Counted from the stretch's first letter, positions 26,801 through 40,276 are shown. The stretch: DNA of 64,000 bases from Flaccisagitta enflata (GCA_965153355.1 OZ231128.1:33232001-33296000); one strand, 5' to 3'. Numbers and translations are program-made. Notes: generated from the letters alone by a model not told the origin.

Positions 26801-27075
26801 CTAAACTATTTTTTCTTTTAATTATCTGCAAAATATCGGCATCAAAAACCAAATTTGGTGTACCGTGGACGGTAGCTAGTCGATTCATCATCAGGTTGGG
26901 AATTTCTTTTTGATAAGCAGCCAATTCCGAAGCATTTGCCCCATATTGAGCACGATTCCGAATCAGTCCTTGTCGTCGACGTTGTCGTCGTCATCGTCTT
27001 ATCATCCACCTCGTGGTCAGCTGGCAAAAGATATTCCTGCGTCATAAATAATTGATCACGCAAAGAAATCGCGAA
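23523..27075 (-). CDS. Protein tyrosine phosphatase, KIM-PTP (PTPRR/PTPN5/PTPN7)-like, five-exon gene
   Basis: Proposed coding exons are 27045-26864, 26340-25959, 25721-25437, 24890-24675 and 23888-23523, all minus, joining in frame to 476 residues. Seen in the translation: pTyr-loop KNRY at 156-159, DYINANYI at about 242, YIATQAP at about 259, WPERGVP (WPD-loop position) at 359-365, P-loop [10 protein letters not shown] at 392-401 (nucleophile Cys393, Arg399) and Q-loop glutamines 437 and 441. These are the ordered motifs of one classical PTP domain, which hydrolyses phosphotyrosine in cytosolic substrates. The stretch [15 protein letters not shown] and the [10 protein letters not shown] region resemble the KIM-PTPs that bind MAP kinases; that subfamily call is inference. 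Odd points: about 60 extra, acidic residues between RVKL (172) and DYINA, Glu for the general-acid Asp, and a vicinal Cys pair in the P-loop. No signal peptide or transmembrane segment is seen, so it is probably cytosolic. All internal exon phases match. The first exon and start are the least certain. Confidence 0.9.
24081..24291 (+). mobile_element. Hairpin/GACC element in PTP intron
   Basis: AAGGCCGGATACACGGTTAT start, GTCGCGTGCGGGTGGGCAGG core, GACC repeats, degraded end ACCGCGACTT. It lies in the exon D-E intron. Confidence 0.7.
24311..24500 (-). mobile_element. Hairpin/GACC element in the same PTP intron, reversed
   Basis: On the minus strand it runs from AAGGCCGAATACACGGCT to AGTCGAGTGCACGCGACT. 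It faces the copy at 24081, so the intron holds a converging inverted pair. Confidence 0.8.
24675..24890 (-). CDS. PTP gene, exon D: central beta-sheet of PTP domain
   Basis: 72 codons in phase 0, from [12 protein letters not shown] (equivalent of the conserved V-I-V-M-L-T strand) to KRITHYQ. The acceptor is TTTGTCAAAG before 24890, with a weak pyrimidine tract. The donor CAG|GTCTCT at 24675 is a suboptimal GT site, but the join gives [13 protein letters not shown], which fits the family exactly. Confidence 0.85.
25230..25419 (+). mobile_element. Hairpin/GACC element in PTP intron, diverged
   Basis: A CACGGACACGTGGGCAGG core and the terminal hairpin GTCGCGAGTCCGCGA are visible. It ends only 17 bases from the exon C donor on the opposite strand. 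Confidence 0.6.
25437..25721 (-). CDS. PTP gene, exon C: acidic insert and YINA core
   Basis: The acceptor is CTTCAATCAG before 25721 and the donor is TCG|GTGAGC at 25437; 95 codons, phase 0 at both ends. It encodes a basic patch ([11 protein letters not shown]), an Asp/Glu/Lys-rich segment, then [20 protein letters not shown] and [16 protein letters not shown]. In classical PTPs the second half of this exon follows the KNRY region almost directly, so the first half is an insertion in the catalytic domain. Confidence 0.9.
25959..26340 (-). CDS. PTP gene, exon B: candidate kinase-interaction motif and start of PTP domain
   Basis: The acceptor is TGCTACAG before 26340 and the donor is GTG|GTAATG at 25959. 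It encodes a Ser/Phe-rich run, then [13 protein letters not shown] (about residues 84-96), then the helical lead-in [20 protein letters not shown] and [17 protein letters not shown]. The RR-x4-I-x-M-x-I layout fits the docking motif that KIM-PTPs use for ERK/p38, about 60 residues before KNRY as in that family. RRLS is also a protein kinase A consensus, like the regulatory serine known in vertebrate KIMs. The ATG at 26246 is inside this motif and is not favoured as a start, because the frame is open through the upstream splice junction. Confidence 0.85.
26341..26863 (-). other. PTP intron A-B
   Basis: A 523-base GT-AG interval. Open frames in it show no PTP or other motif. Confidence 0.5.
26864..27075 (-). 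CDS. PTP gene, candidate exon A (N-terminus)
   Basis: The open frame has a possible start ATG at 27045-27043. It ends at a GTACAC donor after 26864 with two bases of a codon left over, matching the one base needed by the next exon. A good acceptor (CTCCTCAACAG) lies just upstream, with an in-frame exon start at 27075, so this may be an internal exon with the true start further upstream. The peptide is polar and Thr/Ser-rich with three clustered cysteines ([12 protein letters not shown]). I recognise no domain in it. A membrane anchor by acylation of the cysteines is possible but unsupported. Confidence 0.5.
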
Positions 27076-27815
27076 CTGTTGAGGAGAGTATAAAGGACAA
27101 AGGAGCGCTACAGATTTCCAAATCCGCTTTGAGAGACTAAGAAGCAGGTGAACATTTTTTTATAAATCATTGATGATTTATTTTAAGTGAAGCAGCAGAG
27201 ATTCATGCTTCAGGCAAATTTTGATTGTCATTGTCACAAAATCAGGCCAGAAAAGAAATGGACAAAAAAAAGTGTAATGATGGCGCGATGGAGGAAGACT
27301 TTGTCTTTCGATTGTGTATCTAAATATATGGTTAATAGGAGCACCACTGATTAGACAAAACAATTGACGCAGCTGCAGAAAAATGTTTGCTGATGATATA
27401 TTCTGTTTTTGGTTTTTGGGTTGATTTTTTATTCCGAGCTGGCCACCAGCCTCCAGGAGATGCTGCAGGTGGCCGCCAAACCTATACGACTTGTTCTTTA
27501 TTGTTCCTTTTTTGCTTCGTGGCCAGTACTTTTTATTATAAGATTTTCGCAGCTGCTTCGTCGTGACTTGTATAATCACATTAGATGATAATGATTGCAA
27601 ATTTTACTCTTTCAATCGATTGATCTTTTATCGACAGAAAACAACGACTTCCTTAATTCAGTCAATGATCGTTTTTTTTTTCTTCGAAAAATGACTATCA
27701 TTCTAGGTCAATATCGAACAACGACTTAATGTTGTGGTAAACTTGACAGTGTTGGCTGAGCTAGCGATTTCAAAATGAGGAGGCGATAAACGGTTGCTGT
27801 TTCCATTTCCAAATA
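27076..27815. other. Upstream flank of the PTP gene
   Basis: It may contain the promoter or an upstream exon. I cannot identify either. Confidence 0.3.
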
Positions 27816-28412
27816 ACCTTGGGGGCATAAAAAATGGCGGATTTGGGAAAACTAATTTTATCTACCTTAAATTGAGAAAAACTATAAAAAATCGGTGACC
27901 ATTTTGAAGCTCTGTGAAAGATCTTTCAAATGAGACGTTGCTGGTTGTCCTAGCTTTATCCGTTTAGAAATGGCATGGGGATGAACACAGGTTATCATGA
28001 ATTTGAGAATCCACTACAGGATTTGCAAGTTTTCTGTTTGTTGTAACACAGAAACTAAACGCATCAAGTAAAAACTTTGTTCTTGGCGCCATTTTGAAGA
28101 AAATTCGAAGCTCTTTAATTTGCTCATGGATATCAAGTAGCTGTGACAATTCTGAATTGCATTATTAAGAAAAACGTTTGAGACAAAAATTGCAAATGAA
28201 AAAAAAAGACAATATTTGCCCTTTTTCAATTGGTGATGTTTTTCTTCAAACCTATGTCATTTCTAAACGAATGAAGCTGCGGATACCAGACACGACTCAA
28301 ATAAAAAATCTTTCAAAGGGCTTTACAGGCATCACCAATTTCAATCCATTTTTCTTATGTTATGGTTCAAAAGAAAGGTTTAAAAATCCGCCATTTTTTT
28401 TGCCCCCAAGGT
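27816..28412 (+). mobile_element. TA-inserting MITE with foldback arms
   Basis: Ends ACCTTGGGGGCATAAAAAAT and, complemented, ACCTTGGGGGCAAAAAAAAT match for about 28 bases with one mismatch, flanked by TA. Related sequence continues deep into both halves (e.g. CGTTTAGAAATG). 597 bp, no coding capacity. Confidence 0.85.
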
Positions 28413-29152
28413 TATCGATGTCAAATTTATTTTCACTCTGAAATATGAATCAAAATCATGAATCAAAACAATTGCTCCGTCCGTCTCTAAATTCACATGA
28501 TTCAATATCATTTGCCCCTATTAATTCAGTTAGGAGCGAAGCAAGACAAACTCAGAATACTCAAACGTCAGTTTAAAGCAAATCGGCACAAAATCAGCGG
28601 TTCGATACTGGATAGAGCTGTGAGTAACGATAAATTCATAGACTCTTAGAATTTACACTGAAATCGAGCGACTGTGACGAAATTTCTCTTTATAGGAAAT
28701 AAAGAAGAATTTCACATGTTGCACTGATACAGGCTTCACTAGAGCACATGTTGAGGATAGAGTCATGCCAAAAGTTGCCCAATTTCTCATAGCTGCTTGA
28801 CTTTTGTCGAGCCAAATACGAATGACAAAATGAGATAAAAGCGTGACCGATGGATGGACTCATGTAAAAATCATCTGCCCTATTAATCAACCCATCAATG
28901 GACCAACGGATATGGACAAACGGATACGGAAGTGGAAGTCCGCTTGAAATGCAAAAAAATAATATGGGTGAAGTAGCTTTTAATTAAGTTTTTCGTACAG
29001 GGTGTATTGAGTCAGTGGCAACATATCTCAGCTTCTAAGAACTTAAATCAACTTCTGAAAAAAAATCTAAAAAGATGTTGATCTGCCATTTTAGTCAGCT
29101 TAGCAATCACATATCTTTACAGTCAGTTGATGGTTTCTGACCACATATTTTT
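28413..29152. other. Gene-free stretch
   Basis: A degraded GACC-type fragment near 28850-28930; otherwise nothing. Confidence 0.35.
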
Positions 29153-29490
29153 AGTCGCGTGCACGCCACTCTACACCCCGCTTTGTCCGTCGGTCAGTCA
29201 GTCGGTCGTTCACACTTGACTTTTTTTATGATTTTTAGTTTTGGACCTCACCGCTCCTGCCTAAATGATCTAGTGACCTCAAATATGGCCCCTGCCCATC
29301 CGCATGGCACTTGGGTAGCCGTGTATCCGGCCTGGTTAATTGTTGATACACAACTCTACACCTTGCTGTGTTAGTTCTTCCGTTGGTCCATCTGTCAATC
29401 TGTCAATCTATCCATCATTGCTAGCGGTTTTTGCATTGCTGCTCCTGCCCAACCATATCCAACTGGAGTGCCATGTAATAAGCCTTGTTT
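29153..29490 (-). mobile_element. Two hairpin/GACC elements in tandem, reversed
   Basis: 29153-29337 ends (minus strand) in AGTGGCGTGCACGCGACT. 29341-29490 is a second, diverged copy ending AGAGTTGTGTATCAACA, an altered hairpin whose arms still pair. Confidence 0.7.
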
Positions 29491-29796
29491 ACAAAAAATC
29501 TGAAATGGCACATGAGCTTCAAACATTTGTAGTTGCTCTAGATTTTTCTCTCAGAGATTAGTTTCATTTATTAGAATCTGAAATATGTTGATTCTTTATG
29601 TTGCAACTGACTTGAAACAGCCCTGTATTTTGACTTCAAATGGGAAGGAGATGCGCCATAATAAAACGTCCGCAGCCACATCGATGATTACTGACTGTCA
29701 AAACCACTCTGACGCATCGAAAATGCACCTTTCAAGAATTTTAGCCATGAAACAAAAAAAAAAGAAAGTGTCAAAAATAGAGAAAGAGAAAAATGA

Positions 29797-30181
29797 AACA
29801 AGGCCAAGTAGGCCAATAGGTGCGACGTGTGGATCCTCGAACGAATACGTTACCGACCGACCGACCGACCGACCGACCGACCGACCGACCGACCGACCGA
29901 CCGACCGACCGACCGACCGACCGACCGACCGACCGACCGACCGACCGACCGACCGACCGACCGACCGACCGACCGACCGACCGACCGACCGACCGACCGA
30001 CCGACCGACCGACCGACCGACCGACCGACCGACCGACCGACCGACCGACCGACCGACCGACCGACCGACCGACCGACCGACCGACCGACCGACCGACCGA
30101 CCGACCGACCGACCGACCGACCGACCGACCGACCGACCGACCGATGGACACAGCTAGTTATAAAAGTGCTTTGTCGCACCT
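29797..30181 (+). mobile_element. Hairpin/GACC element with giant (CCGA)n
   Basis: It is of the GTGCGAC subfamily: AACAAGGCCAAGTAGGCC start, AGGTGCGAC, then 73 perfect CCGA units (29853-30144), then hairpin AAGTGCTTTGTCGCACCT. Long Pro-Thr-Asp-Arg or Val-Gly-Arg-Ser frames across it are artefacts. Confidence 0.9.
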
Positions 30182-30626
30182 AAAAAGTGATGGTTAAATT
30201 TCACTTCAAATGCAGAAAGGGATAGAATCGGAATATAAAAAAAAGAATTCCAGTCGCAAGAAAAATATGATTGATCATTCAATTAATCATCTCCCTTTTC
30301 TCCCTTTCACGCTAGAACCTATTCTCATTCATTTTCAACACTATATGAATTTCCCTTTTTTTTCTTACCGCCTTTTGTCTGAGCAACTCAAACGTAACTC
30401 CATCTGCAGTCAATGGATCTTTCATAAGTAAAAGAAAAGTAACTTTTTTACTGACTGTGAGTGTCATTTCTTTCTCTCTCGCTCTCCTCTCTCTCTCTCT
30501 CTCTCTCGATAATCTCCAATCATCATCACCAACATTGCCAACGTCAATGAAGGTGGAAGAATAATTTGTTTGATAACGTTTTTCTTTTTTTTCTTTTTTC
30601 TTTCTTTTTTTTTAAATGCTATTTTT
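30182..30626. other. Gene-free stretch with (CT)n
   Basis: CT at 30474-30508; T-rich. No gene. Confidence 0.4.
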
Positions 30627-30787
30627 AGTCGCGTGCTACGCGACTCTACACCCCGCTTTGTTCGTCGGTTGGTCTGTTGGTTTTTGACCTCGCTGGCACT
30701 GCTCCTGCCCAAATGGTCTAGTGACCTCCAATATGGCCCCTGCTCACCCGCACGCGACCTCGGTAGCCGTGTACCCGACCTTGTTTT
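30627..30787 (-). mobile_element. Hairpin/GACC element, reversed, intact hairpin
   Basis: On the minus strand: AAGGTCGGGTACACGGCT, GTCGCGTGCGGGTGAGCAGG, and the terminal perfect hairpin AGTCGCGTAGCACGCGACT. Confidence 0.85.
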
Positions 30788-31151
30788 TATTTGATGGCGT
30801 TATCTCTTATTCATTCTTTCGTTCGTTCGTTCGCTCATTCACTTATTCTCCTTTTGCAGCGAGGGTAATTTCTCTGTAAATCAGACTCCTGGGAAAAAGA
30901 AACAAACAATGAACAGAACGAAGAAAGCAAAGCGTAACAGAGCAATGCTAAGAAAGTAGGAGAGCGAGAGAGCAGAGCAGGAGAGCAAGAGAGCAGAGCA
31001 AGATAGCAGAGCGGAGAAAGCAAAGCTTGCCCTATTTTCGAGCAGAAAAACCATCGAGGAATAATCACTCCTGCAGCTTCAGTCATTTGTCTCTCCTTTC
31101 CACCGGGCAGATGGGCGTTGAGCCTCAATCCCTTCACCTTTTCCCTCTTGT

Positions 31152-31276
<125 letters not shown>

Positions 31277-31808
31277 GTTGCTTTTTCCCTTTCTTCTTCT
31301 TTCTTTCTTTTTTCATTCATTCATTCTTTCTATCTTTCTTTCTATCTTACTTTCAATTTCATTCTGTCTTTCTTTTCATCTTTTTTTCTCGGTCTCTTTT
31401 TATTTCCTTGAGCTTCAAGCCCTTAACCTCTCTCTCTCTCTCTCTCATCCTCCTAGTCGTCTTCCGATTCTGTCTCTAGCACGCCTGTATCTTTTATCCT
31501 AAGACCATCCTTCACTTTCACAATTCTCTGTTCTCTTTTGATCTTTGACTCGGAGAGTTCTTCTTTTGTGACCCAACCCTTACCATTCCGACATGAGGCA
31601 AAAGTGTTTTAAAAAAAGCATTATCTTCACCTGTTTCAGGATTGCATAGCTTGCCAGCTACTAGCAAATAATGAACAATCAAATGAAAAATGAACAGGTA
31701 AATCTTATCAGGATTGATGACAGAAATGATATCGTTAGCTTCATTTAAGTCGCTCACGTGACACCCTTCGACGTTTGGAGGGACTGTCTAAATGAAACTA
31801 GATGCTGA

Positions 31809-32019
<211 letters not shown>

Positions 32020-32080
32020 ACACACACTGACGTATTCGTTCACTCTTACTAACATATACACATTCGCGAGCGTGAGTAAA

Positions 32081-32391
32081 CAGTCAGTGGACAAAACACT
32101 ATAGGTATATGTATCATACCATTGGTTTTGATCCAACATACTGCTCAAAAACAAAATACTGTATGCGACAATCAGTTGCTCAAGTTACAGTCGGCTGTAA
32201 CAAACAAAATGTTGTATGTAACAATGAGTTGTTTGAATTACAGCCGGCTGTAATGCTACAATTTTGTAACATTACAGCCGGCTGTTATTTCAACGTCTAG
32301 TTGTTGCATACAATATTTTGTTTACTATCAGCATGTTGGATCAAAACTAACGGTATGATATATATACCTATTATGTTTTGTCCGCTGACTG
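32081..32391 (+). mobile_element. Tc1-like foldback MITE
   Basis: Ends CAGTCAGTGGACAAAACA and, complemented, CAGTCAGCGGACAAAACA. Arms stay complementary for about 120 bases. TA flanks the right end; the left flank is AA, probably a mutated TA. The centre holds three palindromes at 32185, 32238 and 32272. Confidence 0.8.
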
Positions 32392-32653
32392 TAAATGTGG
32401 ATACACAAAGTCAAAGGAAAGGACATTTCTACAGGGCATAATGAGGCTATTGAACCTCACCACAACTACCTTCCCCGAATCTCATATTCATACCAATGTG
32501 GTTTTCCTTTTTGTGATTTTTAACATCGTGTTGGATAATTCATCTTATCTCCCTATCATTGGCTAGAAGAAAAAAAACCTGCCATCTTACTTCATAGATA
32601 TAAATGACAGGCGTTACCCAAAGCACCCAAGCAGCAGAGGTACCATGAAGAAG

Positions 32654-33090
<437 letters not shown>

Positions 33091-33371
33091 GGCGGCTACC
33101 TGGAGGGTCAAATGTGGTCAAATTTCAGAACGCCTCAGCCAACTAACCATACATTCTAAGTCGTATTTAAAAAGGAATTGAGGCAATCAAAGATCGGTGT
33201 CTGGAAAGAAAACCCGCACGGCAACACTATAGAGTTTCGATGGGTAGAAAATTGCTTTTATATACTTTACCATTGTGTTGTGTGGTTACTTGATCTACTG
33301 ACCTCTGTCTTGCCCATTCACTGCTTAAATGCAGTTAGATGGAGAGATAAGAGATTTTAGTTAATGAAAGG

Positions 33372-34924
<1,553 letters not shown>

Positions 34925-35289
34925 CAGTCACACACACACACAGTCACAAGGACAGCAGTTTTAACAAGAAAACGTGGTTTAACCATGACTTGCTCACGAT
35001 TGCGATCCGGTATCTCAAATGCTACATGATTCTGTTTCTCGTGGCACACGCGTGACGGGCGCGAAAATTATGATACTTGATAGAATGAGAATAAGGTAAG
35101 AATAACATATGATTTTACAATTTTCAGTTGAGTGCTACTATGCAAAACATTACTCTTTGCGGACATCATGGGTTTATTCAATGTCTGGGAAGTAGAGTTG
35201 GGAGAACTTATGTCGTGACTGTCGGAATCGATAGTCACACCCCATGGTGTCGCTCACTCGACATCATGGTCAAAAACCGTCACGACCTA

Positions 35290-35330
<41 letters not shown>

Positions 35331-36133
35331 AATCCAGGATCACCTACGATTTCTTTTTCTTGCTCACTGACAAGATTCTCTCCTAGTCCGATTGTTTCTA
35401 TCCTTCTAAAACATGCGCAAAAAGGAAAAATGTTACAAGCTTATCATTCTTTCATTCATTCATTTACTCATTCATTCATTCATTCACTCATTCATTTACT
35501 CATTCATTCATTCATACATCCTGTGTTAATTCTCGTAGCATATATCAGTGACATATGTCAACTGAGACTGAGAGGGAACCAAATTTTTTTAAAAATCACG
35601 TTTTACAGTCTGCTGCACAGTGCAGAAGCAGAACGGAAGTAGCATGACAGCAATGACATTTAGCAGTGACGATGTCGAAACTTATAATATAAGAATACAT
35701 TTAGGGGAAACGAAACTTTTGATAACTAATTCGTTTTTAGCTAGTGTCGATGATCTCTACTGGGAAGTTCTAATCACCTTTATGTGTCATTTTCCCATCA
35801 CAAGCTGTATTGTATACAGAGCTCTGTAGAAGTTCATCAAATCAGAAATCAAATGAAAAACAGTAGGGTGGTCTTCTATGTCTGGTAGCCAACTGGAAAA
35901 AAAAATAATCTGATCGATGGGTGAAAAATAGTTGTTTGAATGTGAAAATCTTCATCTTGTAAGATGGCACAATGGCCTTGAAGTCTGTCATCACCTCTAC
36001 ATGGCACACCCTAATGTACCGCGATGCGACGAACAATCAATAAACAAGATTCCTAAAAATATAGATTTCAGATATCGAATTGAGGCTACATGCAAAACTA
36101 GGGAGAGAAAATAGAGAGGAGAAGGAAAAAGAC
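34925..36133 (+). repeat. 1.2-kb tandem duplication, copy 2
   Basis: Differences from copy 1 are longer (CT)n and (CATT)n tracts, a short replaced segment near 35331-35350 and a few point changes. The right breakpoint follows GGAAAAAGAC. Confidence 0.9.
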
Positions 36134-36616
36134 GATGCTGACTTTGCTGGAATGTCACCATCTTCCTGTTAGTGTTTAACATCTATTTGGAAAAATATTG
36201 GATATTCTTTATTAAGTTACATGCTACGCGGCTATATAAGCCGTTTTTTGGTCTGTCTGTGTCCGTCTGATGGTCTGATGGTAAACCGTAAAAGATGTGC
36301 TAACTAGAATATGGTCAATCCACTGTTATGAGCCAAAGCACCTGAGTCTGAGGAAGAATTAACCACTATCATTCATCATATGTACAAAAATGGTTTTATC
36401 CACATCTTACCACTCCTTACCCACGCCGCTTCTGGCCAGCTGCCGAGACATGAAACTGAAGAACATATGATAAGAAACTGCCATTTCATATTTAAACGAC
36501 TCAGACGAAGTGTTTACCGCCAAAACGGTTCGGTCATTCACTCTCTCTCTGTCGTTGTTTCAGGTCGAAGGTTATGAATGAAAAGCTTGCTTCATATGAT
36601 TGAGAGTATCATTTTT
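36134..36616. other. Gene-free stretch
   Basis: A fragment of a hairpin/GACC element near 36215-36285; nothing else. Confidence 0.35.
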
Positions 36617-36822
36617 AGTTGCGGACACACAACTCTAAAAGAGGCTTTGTCCGACCGTCGTTCCGTCGGTCCGGGGTCATCGAGTTGAAAAGTGGAAAAA
36701 CAAGCGTTTTAGATACTTTTTGTGTATGTGTGTGTGTATGAGATGGGGGTTGGTTTGTTGATGGGGTTGGCTACCCCTGCCCACCCGTCCGCAACGATAT
36801 AGTGACCCCGCGTCACTTGTTC
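36617..36822 (-). mobile_element. Hairpin/GACC element, GTTGCGGAC subfamily, reversed
   Basis: Sister of 12632-12859: same long spacer and same GTTGCGGAC / GTCCGCAAC pairing. Confidence 0.8.
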
Positions 36823-36928
36823 TTTTATGTTCTTCACGTAGATTGCATCGATTGACGCATATATGTCTCGGATAAGCTTCTTCACTCTCATCTTCACCCG
36901 TAATGCGATAGGTCATAAGTAAATGTGA

Positions 36929-36933
<5 letters not shown>

Positions 36934-37023
<90 letters not shown>

Positions 37024-37040
37024 TCTCTCTCTCTCTCTCT
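36934..37040 (-). repeat. Compound (AG)n(AC)n microsatellite, reverse orientation
   Basis: Reads (GT)n(CT)n on the plus strand, so the AG-then-AC order is the same as in the other compound arrays. Confidence 0.93.
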
Positions 37041-38537
37041 TTTTTTTCTTCTGCTTTTCATTCTATTTTAAGTACAGTTTCTCTTCTTACTCTCATTAAC
37101 AAACAATTCCCATTTTTCAATGGGGGAAAAGGAAGAGAAGGAGGAGGAAGAAGAGGAAATGGCAAAAGAAGGTGGAGGAAGAGGAGGATGAGGAGGAAAA
37201 GGCGTAGATAGAAAGCGGGGTTGAAGCTTGTTTTCCATGTCTTATGGCTTATGGTTGAGAGAATGTGTCCCGAACTGCGCCGAGTAAAAGAAGTCTTGAA
37301 TTTGGCAAATGGTTTCCTGGTGCAAAAAGCCCATTTGGGAGCGGGATTCTATATTCCATATGTATGAGTTCCCATTACCAGAAGTAAAAATCAAAAGAAA
37401 AATAGCCAAAAGTAACGAGTGAAAGAAAACAGAAAATTGCTTCCAAATAATCCAGAAGCAAATAAAAGAACACCAATGACATCATCTCTTATTGTCCTTC
37501 CTTTTTGTCCTTTTACTTTTATAGTGCGACAGTATTTTCGCATTCCGAATAGCTGTGAATTTAATGTCTCTTTCTTATGTCATTTCGGCGTGTGTTCAGT
37601 CGTCGTCAAAAATGACAACATGCACAATCAGAGTTTCTGCAGTTTTGGGTATTTCTAAACAAGAACAAATTGATTCTAGCCCGTTTCAATCCAATGTTGA
37701 AGGACCATGCCTTTCGCTGAATTTCAATTCGATTAGTTAAACGTTATCTCATATTTCTTTCGCAAATTGTCGGAAGATGACGACAAATGTGAGGGCACAA
37801 ATCGGTCATATCCTCTCCTTGTAAGTGACGCCAAACGCAATGCGGCACAACCCCGGGTACGGTCCGAGCTAATGTTTCCGCAGGGTTCCTGTGGTCCTCG
37901 CCCACATCAACTTTTAGAAAAAGAACTATATCACAGTTTTTTCCTTAATCCAAAAGTAATCATTTTACTGGCTAAATGAACATTTCCTTAAAGTATATAG
38001 TGAATGAAAAGAGCGATGGAACAGACGGAGCGTAACTATGTGGATTAAAAGCTTATATTGAGCAGAGCAGCGCAAGCAAGCTAAGGATTAGGATGAGCCG
38101 ATGAGGATTAGCAAAATCTCTATTTAACCCGAGACGCGGAAAAACATTGAAAGGGGAATTGTTTATGTTTACATGACAAAAAATCATAATGACGCATGAA
38201 AAGTGGAACAATATCCTTCAATATACCCAAACTGAAAAAAAAATGGAAGAGGGTCTCTGAACCCTCACTGACTAGATGATATGCGAACCACTCCTAGTTT
38301 TCCATAAAGAATAATCTGAAAACATTCCTTCCCAATTTACCCAAAAGCAAACTGCTTAACAAAAGTTAGGGCACTGATTGTTACTTTTGTAACCAAAATT
38401 CAACAAATTACCCGTATTATATTTGTTTTTTCTATGTTTTACAAGTTATTCTTTGTTATCAGGTTCCTTTTTTGTCGTCGCATGTTGTTCTCTTTTGGCT
38501 TACGTGCATTATAAGTCTCAAAACGATTTGATTTGAT
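37041..38537. other. Gene-free stretch
   Basis: GTAAGT follows a short frame near 37815, but no exon could be built. Otherwise AT-rich with nothing recognisable. Confidence 0.3.
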
Positions 38538-38862
38538 GTCAAGACACCCCTCCTCCCCACAAAGACACACCCTTCCTCCTCATAGACACACCCCTTCCCC
38601 TCATAGACACACCCCACTTCCCCATAGACACACCCCTATCCTTTACAGAGACACACCCTCCTCCCCACAGGCCCACCCCTCCTCTTTATCGACACACCCC
38701 TCCTCCTCATCCACACACCCCTCTTGCCCATAGATACACCGCTTCTCCCCATAGACACATTCCTTTTCCCCACAAAGACATACCCCTCCTATCCATAGAT
38801 ACACCCTTCCTCCCAATAGACACACCCCTCGTCCTCATAGACACACCCTCTCCCCAAACCAA
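38538..38862 (+). repeat. 21-bp minisatellite, CATAGACACACCCCTCCTCCC type
   Basis: About 15 degenerate units with strong C-strand bias. There are no inverted flanks, so it is distinct from the foldback family. Confidence 0.85.
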
Positions 38863-39003
38863 GTTTTTGAACGACAAACAAAAGGTCCAGCTTGGGACAA
38901 TTACAACAGGTTATAGTCACTGAACGAATGGTGTAAACTGTAAAAGTATGATATGTAGTTCCAAGTGTCAAGAAAATTGGAACGCTCATTTCATCTTTGA
39001 TAA

Positions 39004-39204
39004 ACGACCTTAACGCTCTGCTCTGTCGGTCCATTGGTGTGTCGATCAGTCGGCCTATTGGTCCATCCATCTGGTATATTTTTTCAATGTTTTTGAGCTT
39101 TCAAACATCACTGCCTCTGCCCAATTTCATCAGCTTCCTTCTTTATCACTGTCCTTGTCCGATGTCCAATGCCCACCTATGCGCAACTGGGGAAGCCTTG
39201 TTTT
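39004..39204 (-). mobile_element. Hairpin/GACC element, diverged, reversed
   Basis: AAGGCTTCCCCAGTTGCGCA start on the minus strand and GGACAAGGACAG-type core. Terminal hairpin lost. Confidence 0.55.
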
Positions 39205-39619
39205 CTATATGCGGACAAACATTTTTTTTCTCTCAATTTCCATTTTTTTCTCAAATTCCTCTCTTTTCACAAATTCCTCTTTTCACAAGTTTTTCTCGTT
39301 TCTCTTTATCTATAGTCATTATTTTAAATCTCTTTAACTGAGAATAATACATTCATCGCAATACTATAGCTTTTCAACATTTTTGTTCTAGATAGAAATG
39401 ATGCAAGTGCTGACGACGACGATGAGGAGAGGACACACACATACAGAGCTTGGCCATGAATCGCATGATGTGCGGTTGCCCTCATTTGTGAATAAACGAT
39501 TTGAAACCCGCCCATGCTAGGATAATAACAGTATAACCCTTGTCCCACAATTATTGTCAAAGCAGCATTTGAAGTAAAACTATGAAAAGTTTACTTTTTT
39601 AGCCAAGCAATATGAAATT

Positions 39620-40268
39620 CAGGGGTGTATAAAGTTGAGCATTCCCCCCCCCCCGTGGGGGGAGCGGAATAAAATCAAAGGGTTTGGAGATGGGGAAAAA
39701 ATCAAAAGCTTGAAAAAGAGAAAAAAGAGATTTTTTGAAGATTTAGCACTTTTGGTGGTACCAAAAGTTAAAGTTTGATTACCACAACACAATCTAACAC
39801 TATTCAAACCTATACTATACTGTCTTTTTGCTTTGTGGGGAAGAAAATCATATATCTTGTAATGCGGGGAAGAAAATCAAAGGCAGGGGCGGGAATAAAA
39901 TCAAAACTATATACACTAGGGTGACCAAAAGTATGGTCAAATTCGAATTTCATCTTTCTCGCGGGAGAAACGTGACCATTTCCATCACATATGATAACCC
40001 TAAAATATGGTGATGATAAGATAAAGTTTACTCATGACCGCCACTCCCATTATATCCCATAGAAAATGCTTAGGGAGAATTCTGGTCTTATTCCAGCCCT
40101 ATGTTTTACAATGGGAAAAGGGATTGGGTGGCGGTCATGAGTAAATTTTATCTGATCATCACCAGATTTTAGAGTTATCATCTGTGGTGGAAATGGACAC
40201 ATTTCTCCCGCAAGGAACACTAAATTCGGATTTAACCATACTTTCAGTCACCCTAATATACACCCCTG
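39620..40268 (+). mobile_element. hAT-like MITE (outer), TSD ATGAAATT
   Basis: Ends CAGGGGTGTATA and TATACACCCCTG, flanked by ATGAAATT on both sides (39612-39619, 40269-40276). Interior matches the elements at 11256 and 61836 (GGAGATGGGGAA, GGGGAAGAAAATCA). Interrupted by a second element at 39917. Confidence 0.9.
39917..40255 (+). mobile_element. hAT-like foldback MITE (inner), TSD ATATACAC
   Basis: Ends TAGGGTGACCAAAAGTATGG and, complemented, TAGGGTGACTGAAAGTATGG. Arms of about 135 bases. Flanked by ATATACAC at 39909-39916 and 40256-40263. Confidence 0.92.
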
Positions 40269-40276
40269 ATGAAATT

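Noticed and set aside
29585-30197. PTDR / VGRS repeat proteins
   Set aside because: All frames of (CCGA)n are open; the flanks are the ends of a mobile element.
37767-37979. Possible small exon ending at GTAAGT near 37816
   Set aside because: No acceptor of quality, no partner exon and no recognisable peptide.
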